From Blastocatellia bacterium (GTDB lineage: Bacteria > Acidobacteriota > Blastocatellia > Chloracidobacteriales > JADJPF01): a stretch of 64,000 nucleotides of DNA. The first letter of the stretch is position 1; every line of letters begins with the position of its first letter. Positions 47,938 through 56,888 of this stretch are shown in pieces. The stretch covers positions 257,071 to 321,070 of the forward strand of contig JANWYG010000017.1 of assembly GCA_025057015.1 (NCBI GenBank), read 5' to 3'. Under the pieces are notes generated by a model. That model was given only the letters and a program-made list of their open reading frames with translations, had not been told where the DNA came from and searched no databases. Made by a program: the position numbers and the translations under genes.

Positions 47938-49325
47938 CTAAAACCTTTAGCCACGGCCTGCGAATAGCCCGCGTATTCCTAACAGCAGCACCAATAGTGC
48001 TCAGCTTGATACGAGATTGGCGCCGCTATATATCCTTCGGCCCTCGACGCATTCTCTCCCAACCGCAACATCTCCAGCGCGCTAAACATATCCGCCATAG
48101 CCTAGAATCGCTAGGCCTAGTATTTATCAAACTCGGCCAAGTAATTAGCTCTCGCGGAGACTTGTTACCAAAAATCTATATCGATGAGCTATCTAAACTG
48201 CAAGATAGCATCCGCCCTATAGAAGACCGCATAGTACGCAAACTGCTCGAAGCCGAATACCATAGACCGATAGAACAGATCTTCGACGAGTTCGTCTTTC
48301 TGCCTCTAGCAACAGGTTCCATAGGCCAAGTACATAAAGCACGCTATAAAGGAAAGCAAGTAGTAGTCAAATTCAGACGCCCAAACATCAGACAACAGCT
48401 CACACAAGATTCGCAAATTGCCCTCTACCTGCTCGAATGGGTAGTAAGGCTGTGCCGTAGCTTGAAGCTTAGCGAGCTTGCAGCTGTAGCATCAATCTAC
48501 AGGCAAGCCGTGCGCGAGATCTCGCTCGGTATGATGGAAGAAACTGACCTAGAGCAAGAACGGAAGAATTTAGAACTACTGCTAGAAACATCAAAAGACA
48601 TAAAAGATCTAGTCATACCACAGGTAATAAGTGAACTATGCCGTCCAAATGTGCTCGTACTCAAATATCTCCAAGGAACTAAAGTCTCCGATATACAAGC
48701 ACTTGCTAAACAAGGACATGACTTTGCCGAGGTAATGAACCGTATAGTCTCCGTTTATATGCAAATGATCCTGATAAAAGGCGTCTACCATGCCGATCCT
48801 CACCCAGGCAACATCGCCGTACTGGACGACGGAAAAATCCTGCTCTACGACTTCGGCATAGTCCGTAGATTGTCACAAACTACCCGCGAAAGCCTCTTCC
48901 GGCTGGTACTAGCAGCTATACGAAAAGACCTAAACTCGGTAATTGATGAACTATACCGTATAGGCATCATCCAACCACAAGCAGATAGGACAAAAGTACT
49001 AGAAGTAGCAAATAAGTTCATCAACTCACACTTCAAAGGCCTCCCTTCACGAGAGCGCATAAGAGAAATCGCTGAAACTATTTACAACAACTTCCGAGGG
49101 TTTCCCCTACACTTGCCCCAAGAACTGGTCTATGTTTTCCGCTGCCTATCCCTCATAGAAGGCCTCGGTACCCGCTACCGCCCAGGCTGGAACTTTCTCG
49201 CCGATGGACACCAAGGTATCCGTAGCGCCCTTATCAACTACCTAACTACAGAACACACCTTCTGGTCACTACTCGGCAACCTTCTTCAAGGCGTTTTAGC
49301 AAAACTTAAAAACTTTCATTTCTAA
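47907..49325 (+). CDS. ABC1/UbiB-family atypical kinase
   Basis: UbiB-family proteins are protein-kinase-like ATPases linked to quinone and lipid biology. The diagnostic motifs are FIKLGQVISSRGDLLP (KxGQ), the A-rich-type loop LATGSIGQVH, KFRRP, the catalytic YHADPHPGNI and LYDFGIVR, all intact. This contrasts with the three degenerate kinases at 26455-38300. Length 472 is short of the two-helix E. coli form, and no clear C-terminal membrane pair is seen. ATG 47907 lies inside the end of lepB. Confidence 0.9.
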   Translation: MEAHGYTHQITKTFSHGLRIARVFLTAAPIVLSLIRDWRRYISFGPRRILSQPQHLQRAKHIRHSLESLGLVFIKLGQVISSRGDLLPKIYIDELSKLQDSIRPIEDRIVRKLLEAEYHRPIEQIFDEFVFLPLATGSIGQVHKARYKGKQVVVKFRRPNIRQQLTQDSQIALYLLEWVVRLCRSLKLSELAAVASIYRQAVREISLGMMEETDLEQERKNLELLLETSKDIKDLVIPQVISELCRPNVLVLKYLQGTKVSDIQALAKQGHDFAEVMNRIVSVYMQMILIKGVYHADPHPGNIAVLDDGKILLYDFGIVRRLSQTTRESLFRLVLAAIRKDLNSVIDELYRIGIIQPQADRTKVLEVANKFINSHFKGLPSRERIREIAETIYNNFRGFPLHLPQELVYVFRCLSLIEGLGTRYRPGWNFLADGHQGIRSALINYLTTEHTFWSLLGNLLQGVLAKLKNFHF

Positions 49326-49469
49326 ATATGTAGAATCTATCATCTCAATAACTGAACATATATAGCATCACTATTTTGAACATTTATACAAATTTATTAT
49401 TGTTATTTATTGCATACTTTTCTTGATTTTTTTAGATCATTAGTTAGAATAGCTAGAAAGCGAGGTCGT

Positions 49470-50567
49470 ATGAATCAGTTACTTCCAGTTACGGTAATTT
49501 CAGGTTTTCTAGGTGCTGGTAAGACAACACTTCTTAATCACGTTCTCAATAATCGCCAAGGGCTCAGAGTAGCCGTCATAGTAAACGACATGAGTGAGAT
49601 CAATATAGATGCCGCTTTGGTGCAACAAAATGTTAGCCTCAGCCGTACTGAAGAAAAGCTTATAGAAATGAGTAATGGCTGCATATGTTGCACGCTTCGA
49701 GAAGACCTGTTGATAGAAGTAAATCGTCTAGCTCGCGAGCAAAGATTCGACTACTTGTTAATAGAATCAACCGGCATTTCAGAACCACTCTCAGTAGCAG
49801 AAACTTTCACTTTTGACATAGAAGGATTTTCCGGCTTCCTCAAAGACATCGCTCGGCTAGACACTATGGTGACCGTAGTCGACTCTCACAACTTCTTAAA
49901 GCAAGTGGCAGAAACTCACCTTCTAGCAGACCTAAATTTAGCCGTCGATGAACAAGACGAGCGGAGTGTGGCCGAGCTGCTTATCGATCAAGTAGAGTTT
50001 GCCGATGTAGTACTGCTCAACAAGTCTGACCTTGTCTCGAAAGAGTCCTTAAAACAACTAGAGGCGCTAATACGCAAATTAAATCCTCAAGCTCGTATTC
50101 TCCACAGCCGCTTCGGACAGATCGATCCATCACAAATACTCAACACGGGTCTGTTTAGTTTTGAGCATGCAGAGGAGTTTGACAACTGGCTCATTGAACC
50201 CCGTAGCTCACCTACGCCAGAAACTGCCGAATACGGAATCTCGAGCTTCGTCTACAAACGCGAGAAACCTTTCGACCCACAAAAGCTGTACAAGCTTGTC
50301 TCTGGAGGCCTGAAAGGTATTCTGCGAGCCAAAGGCTTCTTTTGGCTTGTTACCCGCCCAAACACCGCGGGTCTGTGGTCACAAGCCGGAGAGCTTCTTA
50401 CAGTACAAAGCGCAGGCGATTGGGCAAATCTTGGGCAGCCGAGACAAGAATTGGTGTTCATCGGTATAGAAATCGACAAAGAACGCATAACAAAAGAACT
50501 AGACTCCTGCCTAGTCACAGAAAAAAGTCGCCAACGCAAGTTCAAAGATCCCTTTCCCGAATTCTAA
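49470..50567 (+). CDS. CobW/COG0523-family GTPase, putative zinc metallochaperone
   Basis: COG0523 GTPases deliver metals to client proteins. The P-loop is GFLGAGKTT, the metal-binding CxCC motif is [12 protein letters not shown], and NKSDLV is the guanine-specificity motif; a CobW C-terminal domain follows ([16 protein letters not shown]). The frame opens at 49410, but ATG 49470 ([13 protein letters not shown]) is the family start, with GAGGT just ahead. The 144 bases upstream are very A/T-rich and likely hold its promoter; I could not define a Zur box. A flavoprotein gene follows 18 bases later. Confidence 0.88.
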   Translation: MNQLLPVTVISGFLGAGKTTLLNHVLNNRQGLRVAVIVNDMSEINIDAALVQQNVSLSRTEEKLIEMSNGCICCTLREDLLIEVNRLAREQRFDYLLIESTGISEPLSVAETFTFDIEGFSGFLKDIARLDTMVTVVDSHNFLKQVAETHLLADLNLAVDEQDERSVAELLIDQVEFADVVLLNKSDLVSKESLKQLEALIRKLNPQARILHSRFGQIDPSQILNTGLFSFEHAEEFDNWLIEPRSSPTPETAEYGISSFVYKREKPFDPQKLYKLVSGGLKGILRAKGFFWLVTRPNTAGLWSQAGELLTVQSAGDWANLGQPRQELVFIGIEIDKERITKELDSCLVTEKSRQRKFKDPFPEF

Positions 50568-50585
50568 CTCTATCGGAGGAAAGCC

Positions 50586-51692
50586 GTGCCCGGTAAAAAA
50601 GCAACCGCAAAAGACGTTATAATAGTAGGAGCGGGCGCTGCTGGCATCGGTGTCGGCGCAATACTTAAGCAGCTAGGTATAGACTTTGTGATACTTGAAC
50701 GTTCACAAATAGGTGCATCCTTCTTGAGCTGGCCTGAGGAAATGCGTTTCATTACCCCATCTTTTACCTCAAATAGCTTCGGTTTGCTAGACCTAAACGC
50801 AATAGCCCTATCTACATCTCCAGCTTACACCCTAGGTACAGAACACCCTTCAGGCAAAGAATATGCCCGTTACTTGCAAAGCGTAGCCCTCCACTTTAAA
50901 CTACCCATACGCACTCAAGTCAATGTAGAGAAAATAGAACCAACTGGAAACGGCTTCTTAGTACACTCAGCTACTGGACAGATGCAGTGCAAGTTCGTCA
51001 TCTGGGCCGCCGGTGAGTTCCAATATCCAAACACCACCTCCTTCGAAGGTAGTACTCTTTGCCGTCATAGCTCTACTGTGTCATCCTGGAAAGAATTTGT
51101 TGGCGAAGATTTTACCGTTATCGGTGGTGGCGAAAGCGGAATAGATGCAGCAATCAATCTCGCTCTGAAGGGTAAAAAGGTAAGAGTCCTCGACGGAGCT
51201 GCTACTTGGAACATACGCGACCCAGATCCGAGCTTGACACTCTCACCTAATACTAAGGATCGCCTAAAACACGTAAACATAGAACTCATAGCAAAAGACG
51301 TAAAACGAGTTAAGCACAACGGTAGCGAGTATATAATCTATTGTCAAGACGGACAACAGCTATACTCACCTACACAACCAATCCTCGCTACGGGCTTTAG
51401 TACTAGCCTCGTGATAGTAAAAGAACTCTTCGAGTTTGACTCAGCAGGACGCCTGCTTCTTACTGAAAATGACGAATCCTCACGCACTCCAGGGCTATTT
51501 CTCGTAGGTCCGCAAGTACAGCACGAAGGCATTATTTTCTGCTTTATATACAAGTTCCGACAACGATTTGCCATCGTAGCAAATGCTATAGCGCAGCGTC
51601 TGGGTACAGATACTTCCCTGCTTGCAGAATACAAAAAACACAACATGTATCTAGACGATCTGAGCTGTTGCGATGACGGTTGCGCCTGCTAA
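50586..51692 (+). CDS. FAD/NAD(P)-dependent oxidoreductase with C-terminal cysteine tail
   Basis: The N-terminal VGAGAAGIGVGAIL binds FAD and VIGGGESGIDAAINLAL binds NAD(P), as in CzcO/flavin-monooxygenase-like proteins; ATGFSTS is the usual third motif. The last residues read CCDDGCAC (361-368), a compact metal- or disulfide-forming tail. Being next to a COG0523 metallochaperone suggests a role in metal homeostasis or thiol redox, with the tail as a possible metal-loading site. The start is GTG 50586, with GGAGGA five bases upstream. It ends three bases from convergent lptD. Confidence 0.85.
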   Translation: MPGKKATAKDVIIVGAGAAGIGVGAILKQLGIDFVILERSQIGASFLSWPEEMRFITPSFTSNSFGLLDLNAIALSTSPAYTLGTEHPSGKEYARYLQSVALHFKLPIRTQVNVEKIEPTGNGFLVHSATGQMQCKFVIWAAGEFQYPNTTSFEGSTLCRHSSTVSSWKEFVGEDFTVIGGGESGIDAAINLALKGKKVRVLDGAATWNIRDPDPSLTLSPNTKDRLKHVNIELIAKDVKRVKHNGSEYIIYCQDGQQLYSPTQPILATGFSTSLVIVKELFEFDSAGRLLLTENDESSRTPGLFLVGPQVQHEGIIFCFIYKFRQRFAIVANAIAQRLGTDTSLLAEYKKHNMYLDDLSCCDDGCAC

Positions 51693-51695
51693 CTG

Positions 51696-54095
51696 TCACT
51701 GTTGAAGGCGTTCTGTACCAAAACTACCTACGCCGGAAAGGGTAAAAGAGATGTTGAGACGGTTATCGCGAAAGCCTCCGACATTTACCCGAGAATAGCT
51801 CACTTCCAGCGAACCACAATCGCAAGCGTATCCAAAGTAAGCCGAGAAACGCCTTAGACCTGACCCCGAACGAAAGCTATCCATAATGTCACTGCGATCA
51901 CCAAAGTCGTAAGTAAAGCTAGTGCCACCATAGTAACCACGCCGCTCGTTACCTACGTTCATCGTGGTTACCAGCAGGCTTCCAGGAAAAGTACCAGGTT
52001 CTATCTCCATAGGTGAGAGCTGAAGCCGTGCTGTTCGAGAATAGCGGCTAGTGACACTGAAATATCGGCCCTGAAATTGACCAGAGACAAGCAGATTACG
52101 AATTCTATTGTCCAGCGGATCGTAGTCAAACCTTAAATCCGCTGAAACAGCCTGCTGCAACGGCCGGTATCTAAGGTTGAAGTTGAGTGGAGAGAAGCGA
52201 CGTCTTCTGCCACCAAAGGTAAATCCAGAAAGCGTATTTATAGGGAAAAACTGATTCCGAGCACCCACCTTCAGAGCCTCACCAAAACTAGGGTCGAAGA
52301 AGAGTTTCTGCTGTAGAGTCACCGTCAGTAGCTCGTGGGCAGCCGTTTGCTCGCCCTGTCTTGCAACAAATATCCTGTTACTTACCCCGTACTCTATCTC
52401 GTTAGTATCAGCGACGGCGTCGCGGTAGTCAAACTTGACGTTGCGATCGAACTCACCCACTCCCTCTATCTTCCTATAAGTCAGGAAAGGTTCACACAAG
52501 TGCTTAAACTTTGTCTGCCCAAATTCATCCCTGTAAGTCTTAGCTACTGACGGCGGTCGTATGTCCAAAGTAAACTCGCCATAGGCACGAGCCACTGCTG
52601 CAGGATCAACCTGCCTTTTAAACATACCATCTATTGCTATAACCTTCTGTCCACTGCTGTAGTAAGTAGCACGGCCCTGAATCTGCGGTCTTATCACCCA
52701 ACCGGCAATGTCTGGCACTATCCAAAGCACTCGCAAAGCAGTATCAAAACGCTGCACTAAAGTCGGTGTGTTGAAATCTAGACGCCTACCTAGCCTATCT
52801 TCACGTGAAAGCGCCTCTACGGCAAGGTCGAAGCCGTAATAAATCGGCAGTCGACCTAGCTGGCGATCGTATCCAACAAGTTCTACTGAGGGCAAATGGC
52901 TGATCTTGATGACTACATTAGGATCGTCAAGGTTTACGTCGCTCTTTGTAAAAAACAAAGTTTCCGTCTTGCGCTCAGCACGTAGGTATAAGCTATAGTT
53001 ACCAGCCTTCGTAGAAATATGATTCATGAGGTAAAACTGCGAGCGATTTTCAGGGTTAAATATCTGTTCGGCATCGTTGGCAAACGTTCGCCTAAAGGCT
53101 AGGTCAGAAGTATAATCAACGTCCACTATGGCGACAAAACCAGCCGGCAACTGCTGCAGTCCTTTAGCAAAAAGAAGTGTACCGCTTTCGTTCGGGCCCC
53201 CGTCTTCGCCAAACAAGCGATCAAACACAGTGTAATGCCCTACTCTGACATAAGATATCTCGTCGGTCTTAAATCGAAACGTCGTGCCAACGCCTATTCC
53301 TCGTTTGGAATATAAGTCGGTACGCAATAGCAGATCCGCACTCTGTCCTAACGTCTGATAGTAGGAACTAAGCAGACTAAAACCTCGTTGTTTAGAGCTA
53401 CCAGCAGTAGGGATCAAAAATCCCGACTTTCGCCTCTGCCTACCGATAGGTACCTTCAATGCTGGTAAATAGATAAGCGGCCTGTCTCTGAATCGAAATA
53501 CTGCTCGCTTAACAGTCGCCGTCTTGTTTATCCTCAATTCCACTTCTTCGGCCTCGAATTCCCATATCGGTATGGCCTGACTACACGAAGTTAGCTTGAC
53601 ACGATAAAGTAAATAGCTATCAATACCAGTCTTTTCTGCACGCTCTGCAGTGAAATGTAGTGTCTCGCCATCAGGTGTCTGATCAGTAAAACCTGTAGCA
53701 TCATAAAATACACCACGTTTAGTCAAAATATTTACCGTAGCGCGCTTTGCCGTGATCCGCTGAAAGGGGTCAGGATCGTAGATAACATTGCCCTCAGCAC
53801 TAAGTTCACCGGTTACGCTGTCGTATATCACCTTGTCAGCTTGCAACTTACTCATACCGTAAGTGATGACTACATACCCTGAGGCTACTAGCACATCGCC
53901 ATCCTTGCGCTGCTCGTCTGCCTCTATCCTAACCTGTGATGGCGCTTTAGTCGATTCTACTGATTCCTGTTTGCCAGAAGTAGATCCGTCTACCGCTACT
54001 GCCTGCGTCAAAAAGTAATTACTTTCCTGACCCACAGCTACATAACTAAAAAGCACACACACTACCAGATGCCGCAGGTTCACAAATAGCTCCAT
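51696..54095 (-). CDS. lptD: LPS-assembly outer-membrane protein LptD
   Basis: LptD inserts LPS into the outer leaflet of the outer membrane. ATG 54095 gives a signal peptide (LRHLVVCVLFSYVAVG), an N-terminal OstA/LptA-like jellyroll (about 55-200, with VASGYVVITYGMSKLQADKV) and a beta-barrel to the end (GGTSFTYDFGDRSD). The frame runs on to 54260, but the extra 55 residues lack sense and the barrel length is then normal (799 residues). Cys residues in LTSCSQ, HLCEPF and YACDCG could form disulfides. The partner LptE is not visible here. Confidence 0.9.
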   Translation of the reverse strand: MELFVNLRHLVVCVLFSYVAVGQESNYFLTQAVAVDGSTSGKQESVESTKAPSQVRIEADEQRKDGDVLVASGYVVITYGMSKLQADKVIYDSVTGELSAEGNVIYDPDPFQRITAKRATVNILTKRGVFYDATGFTDQTPDGETLHFTAERAEKTGIDSYLLYRVKLTSCSQAIPIWEFEAEEVELRINKTATVKRAVFRFRDRPLIYLPALKVPIGRQRRKSGFLIPTAGSSKQRGFSLLSSYYQTLGQSADLLLRTDLYSKRGIGVGTTFRFKTDEISYVRVGHYTVFDRLFGEDGGPNESGTLLFAKGLQQLPAGFVAIVDVDYTSDLAFRRTFANDAEQIFNPENRSQFYLMNHISTKAGNYSLYLRAERKTETLFFTKSDVNLDDPNVVIKISHLPSVELVGYDRQLGRLPIYYGFDLAVEALSREDRLGRRLDFNTPTLVQRFDTALRVLWIVPDIAGWVIRPQIQGRATYYSSGQKVIAIDGMFKRQVDPAAVARAYGEFTLDIRPPSVAKTYRDEFGQTKFKHLCEPFLTYRKIEGVGEFDRNVKFDYRDAVADTNEIEYGVSNRIFVARQGEQTAAHELLTVTLQQKLFFDPSFGEALKVGARNQFFPINTLSGFTFGGRRRRFSPLNFNLRYRPLQQAVSADLRFDYDPLDNRIRNLLVSGQFQGRYFSVTSRYSRTARLQLSPMEIEPGTFPGSLLVTTMNVGNERRGYYGGTSFTYDFGDRSDIMDSFRSGSGLRRFSAYFGYACDCGSLEVSYSRVNVGGFRDNRLNISFTLSGVGSFGTERLQQ

Positions 54096-54175
54096 TCTCA
54101 CTTCTTGATGAAAGCAGTAGCGTAACTCAAGAGCGATACTGGATTCAATTTGACCTAACCAAGTCAGTAACGTAA

Positions 54176-54204
54176 TTGAAAAGCCTGATAGGTTTGAATA
54201 AAAT
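54176..54204 (+). promoter_or_regulatory. Sigma-70-type promoter of the DUF1015 gene
   Basis: TTGAAA (54176-54181), 17 bases, then TAAAAT (54199-54204): five of six matches in each box at ideal spacing. Transcription would start about 43 bases before ATG 54254, which is preceded by AAGGAG. Confidence 0.55.
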
Positions 54205-54253
54205 CCTGCCGCACTTTGAACTTCAAGGAGTTTGAACATCACAAGGAGTGTGT

Positions 54254-55474
54254 ATGGCAATAGTAAGACCGTTTAGAGCACTCAGACCGACACCTGAGCG
54301 TGTAGAGCAAGTAGCCGCTGTTCCTTATGACGTCATCAACACCGAAGAAGCGGCCGCTCTAGCTGAAGGCAATCCTTATAGTTTTCTCCACGTATCTCGC
54401 CCCGAAATAGACCTAGAGCCAGGTATAGATCTTTATGATGATAGAGTCTATGCAAAAGCAGTAGAAAACTTCGCTAAACTACGTGAAATCTGTCCCTTCG
54501 TCGAAGAAAGTTCACCAGTACTGTATGTCTATAAGCTAGTGATGGGTGAGCACTCGCAAGTTGGCGTCGTGGGCTGTTGTTCAGTAGATGAGTACGACCA
54601 AGACTTAATAAAGAAGCACGAAAAGACCCGCAAAGACAAAGAGGATGACCGAACGCGGCATACTATCGAACTACGGGCCCATGCAGAACCCGTATTTTTG
54701 ACTTACCGTCCCGTATCTGAAATCGACTCGATAGTAGAAAGTGTTATGAAATCAGAACCCCTGTTTGACTTTACTGCAGCTGACGGCATAAGGCACACGC
54801 TCTGGACAGTCAACGAACCCCGACAGCTTTCCGAAGCGTTCGAGAAAGTACCCCACATGTACGTCGCCGACGGCCATCATCGCTCAGCTAGCGCAAGTCG
54901 TGCCCGAGCAGTTATGCAACAGCAGAATCCTACACATACAGGTAACGAAGAATATAACTACTTTCTAGCAGTAATCTTTCCCTCCGATCAGCTGCGCATC
55001 TTGCCCTACAATCGCGTAGTCAAAGACCTAAATGAACGCAGCGAAGAAGAGTTCTTACAGGAGCTATCCAAGAGTTTTAAAGTAGAGCCTGGAACCGATA
55101 GTCCTTCGGCAAAAGGCGAGTTTGCCATGTATCTAAACAAGAAGTGGTATCGCCTTTGTCCTCTGGACGAAATAGATTACTCTAACCCTATAGCTTCGCT
55201 GGATGTTAGCATACTACAGGATCGACTGCTTGCTCCTTTGCTCGCAATACAAGATCCACGTACAGATAAACGGATAGACTTTGTGGGCGGTATTAGAGGC
55301 ACAACTGAACTGATCAAGCTAGTAGACGCCGGCAAAGCTGCAGTGGCCTTTTCGATGTATCCAACCACGGTGGACGACCTGATGCGCATCTCCGATGCCG
55401 GTCAGATTATGCCGCCAAAGTCTACCTGGTTTGAACCGAAACTACGCTCAGGCTTGTTCATTCATACCTTCTAG
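54254..55474 (+). CDS. DUF1015-family protein
   Basis: The 406-residue protein matches DUF1015 in its opening (IVRPFRALRPTPERVEQVAAVPYDV), NPYSFLHVSRPEIDL, the KKHEKTRKDKEDDRTRH segment and the signature YVADGHHRSASASR. The family is widespread in bacteria and archaea, with no agreed reaction. ATG 54254 was chosen over GTG 54248 because AAGGAG ends at 54248. It has its own promoter candidate and stands alone, convergent with the anti-sigma gene. Confidence 0.9.
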   Translation: MAIVRPFRALRPTPERVEQVAAVPYDVINTEEAAALAEGNPYSFLHVSRPEIDLEPGIDLYDDRVYAKAVENFAKLREICPFVEESSPVLYVYKLVMGEHSQVGVVGCCSVDEYDQDLIKKHEKTRKDKEDDRTRHTIELRAHAEPVFLTYRPVSEIDSIVESVMKSEPLFDFTAADGIRHTLWTVNEPRQLSEAFEKVPHMYVADGHHRSASASRARAVMQQQNPTHTGNEEYNYFLAVIFPSDQLRILPYNRVVKDLNERSEEEFLQELSKSFKVEPGTDSPSAKGEFAMYLNKKWYRLCPLDEIDYSNPIASLDVSILQDRLLAPLLAIQDPRTDKRIDFVGGIRGTTELIKLVDAGKAAVAFSMYPTTVDDLMRISDAGQIMPPKSTWFEPKLRSGLFIHTF

Positions 55475-55487
55475 TCCAAACTGGATT

Positions 55488-56336
55488 TTAAGGTGTGAAA
55501 GGCATAATTTCAGATAAATCCTTGTGACACACGGCACAAGAACGCCACTGTCGTTCGGTGTCAGACACTAATGCATAAGCCAAACCGTTGTCTACCCAAG
55601 TGATAACCCTGAGGCCGTCTACTGCCGTCTGGTAGAAGCTGAGCCTGCCGCGGTCAACCCTACTGCCTGCGGCAAGCTCTACCTCACCAGCAGAAGCTAT
55701 TAGCAAAGTAACCGGCTGCTCTCCCGTATAGGCTATACAGGCGGCATAGCTTCTACCTAGGTTAACCAATCTGCCACCTTGTAGGGAATATCCAGCGCTT
55801 ACCGGCAGTTCAAACCGAAAATTGAGCCTCTTGCCAAACCATTCGTTAACTTCCGAAGGTGAAGTAGTAACTATATCCAGCGGAAGGCGATCGCTCAGTC
55901 TATGCCTATGAGCATCTACCGCTAGAGCTTCAAAACTACTTGCTGGCGAGATCTTTTCATTTCCAGTTCTACCCCAAAACCAGCTTAAGCCAATCAAGGT
56001 AGCCAGCAGAATCGACGTAACTAGCTTGTATGCTGGCCCGTAAGTCCGCCGTAAGCCAAGCTGACGTTCTATTCTCCGCTTTAAACTAGTAGGTACGGAA
56101 ACTTCCGATTCGGCCTGTGCAAACGCTTCCTCTACTTGCGATCGTAGCTGTGCGGAAGCAGTGCACAAAGGCCTTGCGGCTCGTAGTAGACTTAGGAAAC
56201 GCCGTTGCTCTTCACAGTAAGCTTTACAGTCAGAGCATAGCAGAAAATGCTTTTCGAGCTGTTGAACTTCAGGCAGTAGCAGCTCGCCATCTAAATAGTA
56301 CTGAATGTCTTTTCTATACTGCTCGCAGCGGTTCAT
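55488..56336 (-). CDS. Membrane anti-sigma factor with zinc-binding N-terminus and C-terminal CxxCH
   Basis: Residues about 1-50 carry the zinc anti-sigma motif His30-x3-Cys34-x2-Cys37. One membrane helix follows (about 103-120, LVTSILLATLIGLSWFW), leaving residues about 125-282 outside the inner membrane. That part has a beta-rich segment (LLIASAGEVELAAG) and ends with Cys267-x2-Cys270-His271, the attachment motif of c-type haem, which also occurs in zinc or disulfide sites. The gene starts one base into the stop of the ECF sigma gene, its likely target. Confidence 0.85.
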   Translation of the reverse strand: MNRCEQYRKDIQYYLDGELLLPEVQQLEKHFLLCSDCKAYCEEQRRFLSLLRAARPLCTASAQLRSQVEEAFAQAESEVSVPTSLKRRIERQLGLRRTYGPAYKLVTSILLATLIGLSWFWGRTGNEKISPASSFEALAVDAHRHRLSDRLPLDIVTTSPSEVNEWFGKRLNFRFELPVSAGYSLQGGRLVNLGRSYAACIAYTGEQPVTLLIASAGEVELAAGSRVDRGRLSFYQTAVDGLRVITWVDNGLAYALVSDTERQWRSCAVCHKDLSEIMPFTP

Positions 56337-56845
56337 CAGTGAGTCTCCGAGTACAAGTAGTAGAGCATAGCTCTTAGTTGTTCACGAGCCCGTCCGAGTC
56401 GCGACATAACAGTACCTATAGGACAACCTAGCAAATTAGCTATCTGTTGATAGCTAAATCCTTCTATATCGCGCAGCAGTACTACCTCGCGATGGTGCTC
56501 GCTGAGCCGTTCGATAGCTGCCAGCAAGTGTTCACGCTCTATCTTCTGCACCAAAAGTCGATAAGGATCGCAGTCATTAGCCTCAAACTGTCCTTGCTCA
56601 AGCTTTACAAACTGCGGCCCGCTGCTAGTACGTCTGCGCTGGTTTATCCATATGTTGCGCATTATTGCAAACAGCCAAGCTTTGAGGTTACTATCGTGCA
56701 CTAGCCCACCAAAGGCTCGTACTGCACGCAGATACGTCTCTTGAACCAAATCTTCTGCCTCAGTTTGGTTGCGAGTAAGTATCCAAGCATAACCATACAG
56801 CGAGTCCAGATACTCTAAGGCTAACTTTGCGAAATCCTTTTCCAT
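56336..56845 (-). CDS. ECF-type RNA polymerase sigma factor
   Basis: The 169-residue protein has sigma region 2 (EAEDLVQETYLRAVRAF, with WLFAIMRNIWINQRRR) and region 4 (EVVLLRDIEGFSYQQIANLL, GTVMSRLGRAREQLR). It would direct a stress or envelope regulon and be held by the membrane anti-sigma factor encoded next. ATG 56845 is preferred to 56860 because GAGGG lies five bases upstream. The stop and the anti-sigma start share one base. Confidence 0.93.
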   Translation of the reverse strand: MEKDFAKLALEYLDSLYGYAWILTRNQTEAEDLVQETYLRAVRAFGGLVHDSNLKAWLFAIMRNIWINQRRRTSSGPQFVKLEQGQFEANDCDPYRLLVQKIEREHLLAAIERLSEHHREVVLLRDIEGFSYQQIANLLGCPIGTVMSRLGRAREQLRAMLYYLYSETH

Positions 56846-56888
56846 AACCGCCCTCTGCATGAATTAAAAACAGTCATTACATTGCTAC

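Noticed and set aside
49410-49469. Upstream start of the CobW-type GTPase
   Set aside because: The 20 extra residues are encoded by A/T-rich leader DNA, and the conserved family N-terminus begins at ATG 49470.
54096-54260. Upstream extension of lptD to 54260
   Set aside because: It would overlap the divergent DUF1015 gene start and its promoter; ATG 54095 gives a proper signal peptide.
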